Assembly (NCBI RefSeq): GCF_000473325.1
Contig: NZ_KI421514.1
Span: forward strand, 128,340 to 192,339
Origin: Leisingera caerulea DSM 24564
Lineage (GTDB): Bacteria; Pseudomonadota; Alphaproteobacteria; Rhodobacterales; Rhodobacteraceae
Direction: 5' to 3'
DNA: 64,000 bases
This document shows, piece by piece, positions 42,735-52,167 of the stretch; position 1 is the first letter of the stretch; the number at the start of each line of letters is the position of its first letter. The position numbers were made by a program, and so were the translations under genes. The notes below the pieces were generated by a model. The model worked only from the letters and a program-made list of their open reading frames with translations. It had not been told where the DNA came from and searched no databases.

Positions 42735-45596
42735 GTGTCCCTATTCCTGATTGCGGCCCTGCCCTTTCTCGGAGCCGTCTTCCCAGCGCTTTTGATCCGC
42801 GCCGGGCGCAATGCCGCGGCTTCGGCAGCCGGGCTGACAACCTTCCTCGCCTTCACCGGGCTGATGCTGCACATCCCCGCCATCTTCCGCGGCGAGACCG
42901 TTTTTGCTGCGGTGGACTGGCTGCCCGCCCTGGGGCTGAACGCCCATTTCTTCCTCGACGGGCTGGGCTTCCTGTTTGCGGCGATGATCCTCGGCATCGG
43001 CCTGCTGATTATCCTCTACGCCCGCTTCTACCTGTCGCGCGAAGATCCGATGGGCCAGTTCTACAGCTACCTCTTGCTGTTCCAGGGCGCGATGGTTGGT
43101 ATCGTTCTGTCCGACAACATCCTGCTTTTGCTGGTATTCTGGGAGCTTACCTCGCTCAGCTCCTTCCTGCTTATCGGCTATTGGAAGCACCTGCCCGAAG
43201 GCCGCCAGGGCGCCCGCATGGCGCTGGCCGTGACCGGGTCCGGCGGGCTGGCGATGATCGCGGGGATGCTGATCCTGGGCCATATCGCAGGCTCCTATGA
43301 CCTCAGCGTGATCCTGCAGAACAAGGACGCGATCCAAGCCTCGCCGCTCTATCTGCCGGCGCTGATCCTGATCCTGCTGGGCGCCTTCACCAAGTCTGCC
43401 CAGTTCCCCTTCCACTTCTGGCTGCCGCACGCGATGGCGGCACCAACACCAGTATCGGCCTATCTGCACTCCGCCACCATGGTGAAGGCCGGGCTGTTCC
43501 TGATGGCCCGCCTCTGGCCGGTTCTGGCCGGCACGCCGGAATGGTTCTACATTGTCGCCACGACCGGTCTTGTCACCATGCTGCTGGGCGCGGTGATTGC
43601 GCTGTTCAAGGATGACCTGAAGGCGCTCTTGGCGTTCTCCACCGTCAGCCACCTGGGCCTGATCACCATGCTCCTGGGGTTCGGCACCAAGTTCGCCGCG
43701 GTAGCGGCTGTCTTTCACATCATCAACCACGCCACCTTCAAGGCGGCCCTGTTCATGACCGCAGGCATCGTCGACCACGAGGCCGGCACCCGCGACATCA
43801 AGCGCCTCGGGGGCCTGCGACACCTGATGCCCGTCACCTTCACCATCGGCACGGTGGCGGCGCTGTCGATGGCGGGCATTCCGCCACTGAACGGCTTCCT
43901 GTCCAAGGAAATGATGCTGGAAGAAGCCTCCCATACCCTCTGGAACGGCTCGCATCTGATTGTGCCGGCGCTGGTCACCGCAGCGGCTGTGTTCTCCGCG
44001 GCCTATTCCTTCCGCTTCATTGCCCATGTCTTCCTTGGCCCCAAGCGCGAGGATTACCCCGGCCACCCGCATGACCCGGGCACCGGCATGTGGATCGGCC
44101 CCGCCTTCCTGGTGCTGCTGGTGGTGCTGATCGGCCTTGCCTCGGCCAAGATCGCAGGCCCGATGGTGGCCACTGCCGCCAGCGCGGTGATCGGTGGCGA
44201 AAAGCTGCCCTATTACTCGCTCAAACTGTGGCACGGGCTGACCCCGGCGCTGTATATGTCGATATTTGCGGTGATTGGCGGCGCGGTGCTGCTGGCCCTG
44301 CATAAACCGCTGGCCCGCGCCTGGGACGCCGCGCCGCGCCCCGAGGCCAAGGTGATTTTTGAGGGCCTTATCGGCGCTTTCACCCGCCTCAGCCAGGCAG
44401 TGACCGGCGGGCTGCACAACGGTGCCCTTACCCGCTACTCCGCGGTGATGGTCGCCTTCACTGTGGTGATTGCCTACCTGGCCTACCAGGGCGGCACCCT
44501 GGGCGCGCCGACGCGCAGCCTGCAGGAACCCGGCTTGCTGCCGGTGACCGGCTGGTTCGCCTTGGTTATTGCAACCCTTTTCATCGTGGTGAAGCACCGC
44601 AACCGCCTGTTGTCGCTGGTGCTGATCGGTGTGATCGGCCTGGTGGTCTCTATGGCGTTCAACTACCTCTCGGCGCCGGACCTGGCGCTGACCCAGATCT
44701 CGGTCGAGGTGGTGACCATCATCCTGATGCTGCTGGCGCTGAACTTCATGCCCAAGGAAACCCCGGTCGAAACCCCGGTCCTGACGCGTCTGCGCGACGG
44801 CGCCATTTCGGTTGTCGCGGGCCTGGGCGCGGGCGGGCTGATCTATGCGCTGCTGATGCGCGACTTTGCCTTCCCGACCATCTCGGACTTCCACCTCGCC
44901 AACTCCTACAAGGGCGGCGGCGGCACCAATGTGGTGAACGTGATCCTGGTCGACTTCCGCGGCTATGACACCTTTGGCGAGATCATCGTGCTGGGCATCG
45001 CCGCCATGGTGATCTTTGCCCTGACAGAGGCGGTGCTGGGCTCCCGCGTGCGCGCCTACCTCTTGAACCGCGAGCCGGACCTGCCGCAGGCGGGCGACAG
45101 CCATCCGCTGATGATGGTGGTGGCGACCCGGGTGATGATGCCGCTGGCGCTGATGGTGGCGGCCTATATTTTCTTCCGCGGCCACAACCTGCCCGGCGGC
45201 GGCTTTATCGCGGGCCTCGTCGCGGCGATTGCGATCATCATGCAGTACATGGCCTCGGGCTTTGCCTGGGCGACCGAGCGGCAGCGCTATCCCTACCACG
45301 CCATCATCGGCTCCGGCGTGCTGATTGCCGCCGCCACCGGCATGGGCGCCTGGTTCAACGGGATGCCGTTCCTGACCAGCGCCTTCGGCTATATCCACTG
45401 GGAACCGCTGGAGGAGTTCGAATGGGCCACAGCGGCGCTGTTTGACCTTGGCGTCTTCCTGGCGGTGGTGGGCGCGGTGCTCTTGGCACTGGAAAGCCTG
45501 TCGCGCTTTGCCTGGCAGCCGGGCATCAGCTCTGAACACGCGATGGACATCAACCCGGCCCGCGAGGACGCGGCCAAGACCGGGACGGAGGGATAA
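42735..45596 (+). CDS. mrpA: Mrp antiporter subunit A with fused MrpB domain
   Basis: A 953-residue membrane protein. Residues about 1-640 match the NuoL-like MrpA core: the key glutamate region LLVFWELTSLSSFLLIGYW, HFWLPHAMAAPTPVSAYLHSATMVKAG, and KDDLKALLAFSTVSHLGLI. Residues about 640-770 match the MrpA C-terminal extension, and the last part (about 790-930: HPLMMVVATRVMMPLALMVAAYIFFRGHNLPGGGF) is the MrpB subunit. The fusion is usual in alphaproteobacteria (PhaAB). The start is GTG 42735 after CAGGAGACC. The complex exports Na+ or K+ in exchange for protons. Confidence 0.95.
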   Translation: MSLFLIAALPFLGAVFPALLIRAGRNAAASAAGLTTFLAFTGLMLHIPAIFRGETVFAAVDWLPALGLNAHFFLDGLGFLFAAMILGIGLLIILYARFYLSREDPMGQFYSYLLLFQGAMVGIVLSDNILLLLVFWELTSLSSFLLIGYWKHLPEGRQGARMALAVTGSGGLAMIAGMLILGHIAGSYDLSVILQNKDAIQASPLYLPALILILLGAFTKSAQFPFHFWLPHAMAAPTPVSAYLHSATMVKAGLFLMARLWPVLAGTPEWFYIVATTGLVTMLLGAVIALFKDDLKALLAFSTVSHLGLITMLLGFGTKFAAVAAVFHIINHATFKAALFMTAGIVDHEAGTRDIKRLGGLRHLMPVTFTIGTVAALSMAGIPPLNGFLSKEMMLEEASHTLWNGSHLIVPALVTAAAVFSAAYSFRFIAHVFLGPKREDYPGHPHDPGTGMWIGPAFLVLLVVLIGLASAKIAGPMVATAASAVIGGEKLPYYSLKLWHGLTPALYMSIFAVIGGAVLLALHKPLARAWDAAPRPEAKVIFEGLIGAFTRLSQAVTGGLHNGALTRYSAVMVAFTVVIAYLAYQGGTLGAPTRSLQEPGLLPVTGWFALVIATLFIVVKHRNRLLSLVLIGVIGLVVSMAFNYLSAPDLALTQISVEVVTIILMLLALNFMPKETPVETPVLTRLRDGAISVVAGLGAGGLIYALLMRDFAFPTISDFHLANSYKGGGGTNVVNVILVDFRGYDTFGEIIVLGIAAMVIFALTEAVLGSRVRAYLLNREPDLPQAGDSHPLMMVVATRVMMPLALMVAAYIFFRGHNLPGGGFIAGLVAAIAIIMQYMASGFAWATERQRYPYHAIIGSGVLIAAATGMGAWFNGMPFLTSAFGYIHWEPLEEFEWATAALFDLGVFLAVVGAVLLALESLSRFAWQPGISSEHAMDINPAREDAAKTGTEG

Positions 45597-45598
45597 CC

Positions 45599-45952
45599 AT
45601 GGAACTTCTCGTCGCCTCGGCCGTGGGCATCCTGACTGCGGCCGGCATCTATCTGATCCTGCGCCGCCGCAGCTTCCCGGTGATCCTCGGCCTGTCGCTG
45701 ATCACCTATGCGGTGAACGTCTTCCTGTTTGCCTCCGGCCGGCTGATGACCGCCGCGCCGCCGATCCTCAACAAGTATGAGGAGGTGGCCTATACCGATC
45801 CGCTGCCGCAGGCGCTGGTGCTGACCGCCATCGTGATCTCCTTCGGCATGACCGCGGTGGTGGTGATGATCGCGCTGGGGGCCTTCCTGTCCTCGCGCGA
45901 TGACCGCACCGCCCTGCCCGCTGAGCCCGAAGGCGCGGGAGAGGACGCATGA
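45599..45952 (+). CDS. mrpC: Mrp antiporter subunit C
   Basis: A 117-residue, three-helix protein of the NuoK-like MrpC family. Marks are GIYLILRRRSFPVILGLSLITYAVNVFLFASG and the DPLPQALVLTAIVISFGMTAVVVMIAL segment with a buried glutamate-free second half. It starts two nt after the mrpAB stop and overlaps mrpD by 4 nt. It forms part of the membrane arm of the antiporter. Confidence 0.95.
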   Translation: MELLVASAVGILTAAGIYLILRRRSFPVILGLSLITYAVNVFLFASGRLMTAAPPILNKYEEVAYTDPLPQALVLTAIVISFGMTAVVVMIALGAFLSSRDDRTALPAEPEGAGEDA

Positions 45953-47490
45953 TGGAGCACCTTCTGATCGCGCCGGTGGTGCTGCCTGCCCTGGTTGCGC
46001 CGTTCATCATCATGGTCCTGCGCCACCACCTGGACCTGCAGCGGATCTTCTCCGTCGCCAGCGCGGTGCTGCTGGCCGGTGTAACCCTGGCGCTGGCGGC
46101 ACAAGCCGCAGACGGCACCGTCAAGGTTTATGAGCTGGGCGACTGGCCCGCGCCCTTTGGCATCGTGCTGGTGCTGGACCGGCTGTCGGGCATGATGATC
46201 GTGCTGACCTCGCTTTTGGCGCTGCCGGTGCTGCTTTATGCCATCGGGTCGGGCTGGGACACCCGCGGCAGCAACTTCCACGCGCTGTTCCAGTTCCAGC
46301 TGATGGGCATCATGGGCGCCTTCCTGACCGGCGACGCCTTCAACCTGTTTGTCTTTTTCGAAGTGCTGCTGATCGCCTCTTACGGCCTGATGATCCACTC
46401 TGGCGGCACCCGCCGCTTTCAGGCCGGGGTGCAGTATGTGGTCTTCAACCTCCTTGGCTCCACCCTGTTCCTGTTTGCCCTTGGCACGATTTATTCGGTG
46501 ACCGGCACGCTGAACATGGCAGACCTTGCGGTGAAGGTCGCGCAGATCCCGGCCGAGGATACCGCCCTGCTGCGGGCCGGCGCGGTGATGCTGCTTCTGG
46601 TCTTTGCCATCAAGGCGGCGCTGCTGCCGCTGCATTTCTGGCTGCCCTCGGCCTATGCCAACGCGCCGATGCCGGTGGCGGCGCTGTTCGCCATCATGAC
46701 CAAGGTCGGCGCCTATTCGATCCTGCGCATGTACACGCTGGTCTTCGGGCCAGAGATCGCGGCGACCGCCGGGCTGACCGAAAACTGGCTGCTGCCCGCC
46801 GCGCTGCTGACGCTGATTGCCGGTGCAATTGGCGTGCTTGGCTCCAACAAGATCGGCCGCCTGGCCGCCTTTGGCGCCATCGCCTCGATGGGGACGCTGC
46901 TGATTGCGGTGTCGCTGTTCACCCAGACCGCCACCGCCGCCGCGCTCTATTACCTGGTGCATTCCACCCTGGCCGCAGCGCTGCTGTTCCTGGTTGCCGA
47001 CCTGGTGATGGAGCGCCAGGGCGGCTGGATCCTGCCGCAGCTGCCGATGCCGCAGACCGGGCTGATCTCGGCGCTGTTCTTTGCCGCCGCCATCGCGCTG
47101 GCGGGGATGCCGCCGCTGTCGGGCTTCCTGGGCAAGCTGCTGGTGCTGGATGCCACCCGCGGCTCTGAGCTGGCCACCTGGATCTGGGCGGTGATCCTCG
47201 TCGGCTCGCTGATCACCATCATCGGCATGGCGCGCGCAGGCTCGCTGCTGTTCTGGAAAGGCCACGGCCTGCCGCCGGAAAACACCGATACCAGCGAGGA
47301 GCCGCCGCAGGAGGAGCCTGCCGCAAGACCGGCGCAGCTGCCGTTTGTCGCGTGTTTCGGGCTGCTGGCGGGGCTGGTGGCGCTCACCGTCTTTGCGGGC
47401 CCCGCCACCCGCTACGCCGAGGCCACCGCAGCGCAGCTCTTTGCGCCTGAGGCGTATATCGGTACCGTGCTTGGGGAGGAGGCGAAATGA
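45949..47490 (+). CDS. mrpD: Mrp antiporter subunit D
   Basis: A 513-residue NuoN/NuoM-like proton-channel subunit with about 14 helices. Conserved points are the glutamate in FNLFVFFEVLLIASYGLMIHSG (about residue 137), the lysine in VFAIKAALLPLHFWLPSAYANAPMPV (about 219) and the later KVGAYSILRMY. A cytoplasmic loop (about 443-465) is acidic and Pro-rich. Two consecutive ATGs begin the gene; the first overlaps the mrpC stop. Confidence 0.95.
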   Translation: MMEHLLIAPVVLPALVAPFIIMVLRHHLDLQRIFSVASAVLLAGVTLALAAQAADGTVKVYELGDWPAPFGIVLVLDRLSGMMIVLTSLLALPVLLYAIGSGWDTRGSNFHALFQFQLMGIMGAFLTGDAFNLFVFFEVLLIASYGLMIHSGGTRRFQAGVQYVVFNLLGSTLFLFALGTIYSVTGTLNMADLAVKVAQIPAEDTALLRAGAVMLLLVFAIKAALLPLHFWLPSAYANAPMPVAALFAIMTKVGAYSILRMYTLVFGPEIAATAGLTENWLLPAALLTLIAGAIGVLGSNKIGRLAAFGAIASMGTLLIAVSLFTQTATAAALYYLVHSTLAAALLFLVADLVMERQGGWILPQLPMPQTGLISALFFAAAIALAGMPPLSGFLGKLLVLDATRGSELATWIWAVILVGSLITIIGMARAGSLLFWKGHGLPPENTDTSEEPPQEEPAARPAQLPFVACFGLLAGLVALTVFAGPATRYAEATAAQLFAPEAYIGTVLGEEAK

Positions 47491-47984
47491 AACTGTTCCG
47501 GCGGCTGCTGCCGCACCCTTTTCTGACGCTGCTGCTGACCCTCACCTGGCTGCTGCTGGTGAATGGCTGGTCGCTGAACTCGCTGCTTTTCGGCTTTATG
47601 CTGGGGGTGCTGATCCCGTTTTTCACCCAGCCCTACTGGCCCAACCGGCCGCGGCTCAGCAAACCGCTGAAAATCGCGGAGTACGTGCTGATCGTCCTGA
47701 TGGACATCATCCAGGCCAATATCATCGTGGCCCGGATCGTGCTGTTCAAGCCTAACGCAGACCGCCGCCCCAACTGGATCACCATCCCGCTGGACCTGAA
47801 AACGCCCGAGGCGATCACCGCCCTGGCCGGCACCATCACCATGACCCCCGGCACCCTGTCGGCGGATATCTCTGACGCAGGCCACGCGCTTTTGGTACAT
47901 TGCCTGGATGCCCCCGACCCGGACGCGGTGCGCGACGAGATCAAACAACGCTATGAGCGCCGGCTGATGGAGATTTTCGAATGA
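47487..47984 (+). CDS. mrpE: Mrp antiporter subunit E
   Basis: A 165-residue protein of the MrpE family, with two or three N-terminal helices (LLLTLTWLLLVNGWSLNSLLFGFMLGVLIPFF) and a soluble C-terminal domain containing TIPLDLKTPEAITALAGTITMTPGTLSADI and HCLDAPDPDAV. It stabilises the Mrp complex. It overlaps mrpD and mrpF by 4 nt each. Confidence 0.95.
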   Translation: MKLFRRLLPHPFLTLLLTLTWLLLVNGWSLNSLLFGFMLGVLIPFFTQPYWPNRPRLSKPLKIAEYVLIVLMDIIQANIIVARIVLFKPNADRRPNWITIPLDLKTPEAITALAGTITMTPGTLSADISDAGHALLVHCLDAPDPDAVRDEIKQRYERRLMEIFE

Positions 47985-48250
47985 TCGAAAACGCTGCCTA
48001 TTTCGCCTTTGCCTGCTTCGCCCTGGCGATGCTGATGAACCTGTGGAAGGTCGTCACCGCCCCGGATATCGCCGACCGCATCCTGGCGCTGGATACCATG
48101 TTCATCAACGCCATCGCCCTGATGGTGCTCTATGGCATGGCGCTCGGGACAGAGATCTTTTTCGAGGCCGCGATGATCATCGCCATGCTCGGCTTCGTCT
48201 CCACCGTGGCCTACGCGCGCTTCATCCTGCGCGGCAACATCATCGAGTGA
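47981..48250 (+). CDS. mrpF: Mrp antiporter subunit F
   Basis: An 89-residue, three-helix protein. The conserved APDIADRILALDTMFINAIALMVLYGM segment with its paired aspartates is diagnostic of MrpF. It starts within the mrpE stop (ATGA) and is followed by mrpG after 9 nt. Confidence 0.95.
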   Translation: MIENAAYFAFACFALAMLMNLWKVVTAPDIADRILALDTMFINAIALMVLYGMALGTEIFFEAAMIIAMLGFVSTVAYARFILRGNIIE

Positions 48251-48259
48251 GGGGCAAAG

Positions 48260-48658
48260 ATGGCAAGTCTGTTTGAATTTATTGTTGCCGCCTTCCTGGT
48301 GATTGCCGGGATCTTCGGCATCGTCGGCTCCTACGGCCTGATCAAGCTTAACGATCGGATGTCGCGCCTGCACGCGCCCACCAAGGCCACCACGCTGGGC
48401 GTCGGCGGGGTGCTGCTGGCCTCGCTGATCCACGCGGCAGTGTTCGAGGAATATGTCTCGGTGCATGAGCTGATGATCACTCTGTTCCTGTTCCTGACCG
48501 CCCCGATCACCGCGAATTTCATTGCCAAGGTGCATATCCACCGGCACGAGACCCGCGAAACAATGCCTTCGGCAGGTGTGGATGACCATTGGGCCACCCA
48601 TGACAAACCGGAGGATGAGGAACAGAGAACCGCAGGCCGCCCGGACGCCGCGCAATAA
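48260..48658 (+). CDS. mrpG: Mrp antiporter subunit G
   Basis: A 132-residue, three-helix protein. The family signature is GSYGLIKLNDRMSRLHAPTKATTLGVGG (about residues 23-50). A His- and Glu-rich cytoplasmic tail of about 35 residues (HIHRHETRETMPSAG onward) extends beyond the family core. It ends the operon, and selD-fusion translation starts 48 nt later, so readthrough is possible. Confidence 0.94.
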   Translation: MASLFEFIVAAFLVIAGIFGIVGSYGLIKLNDRMSRLHAPTKATTLGVGGVLLASLIHAAVFEEYVSVHELMITLFLFLTAPITANFIAKVHIHRHETRETMPSAGVDDHWATHDKPEDEEQRTAGRPDAAQ

Positions 48659-48706
48659 GCGCAGCAACCCGGCCGGAACCGGCCCGCAGCACAGGCAGGA
48701 TAGCAT

Positions 48707-50869
48707 ATGGACTCTTTGCGATTGCCGCTCACCCGCGATCTGGTGCTGATCGGCGGCGGCCACACCCACGCGCTGGTCTTGCGCAAATGGGGGATGCGGC
48801 CCCTGCCCGGCGCCCGGCTGACAGTCATCAACCCCGGCCCCGCCGCGCCCTATTCCGGCATGCTGCCCGGCTTTGTCGCAGGCCATTACACACGCGGGGA
48901 GCTGGACATCGACCTGGTGCGCCTGGCCCGCTTTGCCGGTGCCCGCGTGGTGCTGGGCGCGGCAGAGCATATCGACACCGCGGCCCGGCTGGTGCATGTG
49001 CCGGGCCGCCCGCCGGTTGCCTATGACGTGGCCTCCGTCGACATCGGCATCACCTCCGCCATGCCGGATCTGCCGGGCTTTGCCGAATACGGCATCCCGG
49101 CCAAACCGCTCGGCCGGTTCGCCGCGCAGTGGTCCGCCTTCCGCGATGGCAGCGGCCCCGCCCATGCCGCCGTGATCGGCGGCGGGGTTGCCGGTGCAGA
49201 GCTGATCCTGGCCATGGCCTTTGCGCTGAAATCCCGCGGCCGTCTGGCCCAGGCGACGCTGATCGACAGCGACCAGGCCTTGCGCGCCATCGGCGAGACC
49301 GCCCGCAGCAAGCTTCTGCGCGCCTTGGTCGAACACGGCGTCCGGCTGGAGGAAAACGCGCCGGTCGAACGGATTGAGGACGGCTATATCGTGCTGCAGG
49401 ACGGGCGCGAGGTGCTGTCGGATTTCACCACCGGCGCCGCCGGCGCCCGCCCCTACGGCTGGCTCGCGAACAGCGGGCTTGACCTGCAGGACGGCTTCAT
49501 CCGGGTCAGTGAAACCCTGCAAAGCTCTGCCGCCAATGTCTTTGCCGCCGGCGACTGCGCCCATCTGGATTTCGCCCCGCGCCCCAAGGCCGGCGTCTAT
49601 GCAGTGCGCCAGGCCCCGGTGCTCTACCACAATCTGCGCAGCACCCTGACAGGCGACCCTCTGCGCAAATACCGTCCGCAAAAGGATTACCTGAAACTGA
49701 TCTCCATGGGCGCCAAGGAAGCGCTTGGCGAACGCTTCGGCACCACGCTGTCGGGCCCCTTGATGTGGAGCTGGAAGGACCGCATCGACCAGGCCTTCAT
49801 GGAGAAGTTCCGCGACCTGCCCGCGATGGACCAGCCGCCGCTGCCCGCCGAACACACGCTGGGGATGGAGCAGGCGCTGGGGGACAAGCCGATGTGCGGC
49901 GGCTGCGGCGCCAAGGTCGGGCGCGGCGCGCTGCTGGGCACGCTGGCCGGGCTCAGCAGCACCGGGCGCGAAGACATCACACCCCTGCCCGGCGACGATG
50001 CCGCGCTGCTGACCACCGGCGGCGTCAAACAGGTGATCAGCACCGATCACCTTCGCAGCTTCACCAATGATCCGGTACTGATGGCCCGCATCGCCGCCGT
50101 GCATGCGCTGGGGGACATCTGGGCAATGGGCGCGGAACCTCAGGCGGCAACGGCCAACCTGATCCTGCCACGCATGTCGCCGGAATTGCAAACCCGCACC
50201 CTGCAGGAAATCATGGCAGCCGCCACAGAGGTCATGCAATCGGCCGGCGCCGCCATCATCGGCGGCCACACCTCGCTGGGGGATGAGCTGACCGTGGGCT
50301 TCACCGTCACCGGCCTCTGCCCCCGCCCGCCGATCACGCTTGCCGGCGCCCGGCCGGGCGATGCGCTCATCCTGACCAAACCCATCGGCTCCGGCGTGCT
50401 GATGGCCGCGGAAATGGCTGGCGACGCCAGCGGAGAGTGGGTGGCAGCGGCACTGGAGCAGATGAGCCAGCCGCAGGGTGAGGCCGCCCGCATCCTGCAA
50501 GGCGCCCATGCGATGACCGACGTGACCGGCTTTGGCCTGCTCGGCCATCTGCTCGGCATCTGCGAGGCGTCCCGCACAGGCGCGGACGTGTTCACCGGCC
50601 AGGTGCCCCTGATGCAAGGCGCCGCAGAACTGGCTGACCGCGGGGTCCGGTCCTCGCTGCTGCCCGCCAACCAGGCGACGGTGCCGGAGCTGAAAACCAC
50701 CGGCTGGCAGGAGCTGCTGTTCGACCCGCAAACTGCGGGCGGGCTCTTGGCGGCGGTGGCCGCAGATCAGGCCGGCGGCCTGCTTGAGCACCTGCACGCC
50801 GCCGGATACCCGGCGGCCCTCATCGGCAAGATCACAGAAGGGGCCGGCGCCATCACCCTCAGCGCCTGA
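48707..50869 (+). CDS. selD: Selenophosphate synthetase SelD fused to an N-terminal FAD/NAD-dependent oxidoreductase domain
   Basis: A 720-residue two-domain protein. Residues about 1-375 are a pyridine-nucleotide-disulfide/NDH-2-like flavoprotein: FAD loop VLIGGGHTHALVL, NAD loop AVIGGGVAGAELIL, and NVFAAGDCAH. Residues about 390-720 are SelD: the catalytic CGGCGAKVG (Cys and Lys), the PGDDAALL metal/ATP site, STDHLRSFTNDP, and the AHAMTDVTGFGLLGHL block. SelD makes selenophosphate from selenide and ATP. The fused oxidoreductase may reduce selenium to selenide or sense redox, which is unproven. It converges on the 2-selenouridine synthase gene. The active residue is Cys, not Sec. Confidence 0.95.
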   Translation: MDSLRLPLTRDLVLIGGGHTHALVLRKWGMRPLPGARLTVINPGPAAPYSGMLPGFVAGHYTRGELDIDLVRLARFAGARVVLGAAEHIDTAARLVHVPGRPPVAYDVASVDIGITSAMPDLPGFAEYGIPAKPLGRFAAQWSAFRDGSGPAHAAVIGGGVAGAELILAMAFALKSRGRLAQATLIDSDQALRAIGETARSKLLRALVEHGVRLEENAPVERIEDGYIVLQDGREVLSDFTTGAAGARPYGWLANSGLDLQDGFIRVSETLQSSAANVFAAGDCAHLDFAPRPKAGVYAVRQAPVLYHNLRSTLTGDPLRKYRPQKDYLKLISMGAKEALGERFGTTLSGPLMWSWKDRIDQAFMEKFRDLPAMDQPPLPAEHTLGMEQALGDKPMCGGCGAKVGRGALLGTLAGLSSTGREDITPLPGDDAALLTTGGVKQVISTDHLRSFTNDPVLMARIAAVHALGDIWAMGAEPQAATANLILPRMSPELQTRTLQEIMAAATEVMQSAGAAIIGGHTSLGDELTVGFTVTGLCPRPPITLAGARPGDALILTKPIGSGVLMAAEMAGDASGEWVAAALEQMSQPQGEAARILQGAHAMTDVTGFGLLGHLLGICEASRTGADVFTGQVPLMQGAAELADRGVRSSLLPANQATVPELKTTGWQELLFDPQTAGGLLAAVAADQAGGLLEHLHAAGYPAALIGKITEGAGAITLSA

Positions 50870-50908
50870 CCCGCTGCGCGCCAGCGCAGCGCCGGGCCCA
50901 ACGGGAGC

Positions 50909-50927
50909 GGGGCATCGCAGATGCCCC
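50909..50927. terminator. Hairpin between convergent selD and selenouridine synthase genes
   Basis: GGGGCATC (50909-50916) and GATGCCCC (50920-50927) form an 8-bp stem with loop GCA. A second stem, GCTGCGC/GCGCAGC (50873-50879 and 50884-50890), lies before it. There is no U-tract. These two structures fill the 82-nt gap between the convergent genes. Confidence 0.6.
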
Positions 50928-50951
50928 GGCGACGGGCGGGAGAACCGCCGG

Positions 50952-52004
50952 TCAGACGCGTGCCATGATCTCCGCAACCTGCGCCGCGGCCGCCTGCAGT
51001 CCGGACTCGTCCAGCGCATCAGCCTCCACCGTGGCAGCCACCTCCGCCCCGATCGCGGTCCGGGACTTGCGGTAGGCGGGATCGTAATGCTCCAGCATCA
51101 GCGCTTCAGTCAAAGCAGCCTTGTCCCCCGCCTCGATGCTGGCAAACCAGCCGTCCACCACAGCGCCGGAGCGATGGGCGCGCAACGGGCCCAGCTTCTC
51201 GCGCAGCCGCGCTGCGTCCGACAGGATGTCGTCATAGGCCGCCGCCAGATAGCGGCAGCGCGCCGCCACCGGCACCTGCAGCTCGATGCGGGGGGCCTGC
51301 TTCATGGCGTCCCAGACCGCCGGCGGGATGATCCGCTGGCCGATCTTGTTCGACTCGGCCTCCACCAGCACCGGGCGGGCGGGGTCCAGCCGCATCAGCG
51401 CCCCAGACACAGCGGATTCAAACCCCTTCTGCGACGGCTGCGGCGTCGGCATCTCGCCGAGAAGGGAGCCGCGGTGATTGGCCAGCCCCTCCAGATCCAG
51501 CACCTGCACCCCCAGCTGCGCCGCGCGGTTCAGCACCTCGGTCTTTGCCGATCCGGTATAACCGTCCAGCGCCACCAGCCGGTGCGGCAGAACGGTCTCG
51601 TACATCGCCTTGTGCACCAGGCGGCGGTAAGTCTGGTAACCGCCCTCCACCACCTCGGCACGCCAGCCGATCTGCTGCAGCATCCAGGTGAAGGACCCGG
51701 ACCGCTGGCCGCCGCGCCAGCAATAGACCAGCGGCTTCCAGCCGCCCTCATGGTGGCTCAGGCTTTGTTCGATATGGTTGGCGGCATTGCGGAACACCAG
51801 CGCCGCCCCCAGCTTGCGCGCCCTAAAGGGGCTGTCCTGCACATAGATGGTGCCGACCTCGGCGCGTTCCTCGTTGTTCAGCACCGGCAGGCTGATGGCG
51901 CCCGGCACGTGGTCTTCGGCAAATTCCGCCGGGCTGCGCACGTCGATCACGGTGTCGAACCCGTGGCCGTAAAACTCTTGCAGGGATGTGAATGTCAGCG
52001 CCAT
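50952..52004 (-). CDS. mnmH: tRNA 2-selenouridine synthase
   Basis: A 350-residue enzyme (also SelU/YbbB) that replaces sulfur by selenium in the wobble 2-thiouridine of certain tRNAs, using selenophosphate. An N-terminal rhodanese domain (about 1-130) carries the catalytic cysteine in LVYCWRGGQRSGSF. A P-loop domain follows, with Walker A ALDGYTGSAKTEVL (about 145). Start ATG 52004 is preceded by AAAGG; the frame continues upstream to 52331 opposite the MarR gene but without coding signs. Its convergent pairing with selD fits a selenium tRNA-modification module. Confidence 0.95.
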   Translation of the reverse strand: MALTFTSLQEFYGHGFDTVIDVRSPAEFAEDHVPGAISLPVLNNEERAEVGTIYVQDSPFRARKLGAALVFRNAANHIEQSLSHHEGGWKPLVYCWRGGQRSGSFTWMLQQIGWRAEVVEGGYQTYRRLVHKAMYETVLPHRLVALDGYTGSAKTEVLNRAAQLGVQVLDLEGLANHRGSLLGEMPTPQPSQKGFESAVSGALMRLDPARPVLVEAESNKIGQRIIPPAVWDAMKQAPRIELQVPVAARCRYLAAAYDDILSDAARLREKLGPLRAHRSGAVVDGWFASIEAGDKAALTEALMLEHYDPAYRKSRTAIGAEVAATVEADALDESGLQAAAAQVAEIMARV

Positions 52005-52167
52005 GCCTTTGCTGTACCCCGCCCCCTGCGCAAGGAAAAGCCGCAAACGGCCCTCCTGCGGCAATAATACTTGCGCGCACTGCGCGCGGGGCAGTAAGGC
52101 AAACGAAGCGAACAGACCAGCCCGGGCAGAAGGCCCGGCGGCGCCACAGCGGCAAGGACCAGGACCG

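Noticed and set aside
48707..50869. Selenocysteine-containing SelD or other selenoprotein
   Set aside because: The catalytic position is encoded as Cys, the frame has no internal TGA, and no selA, selB or selC is recognisable in the window.
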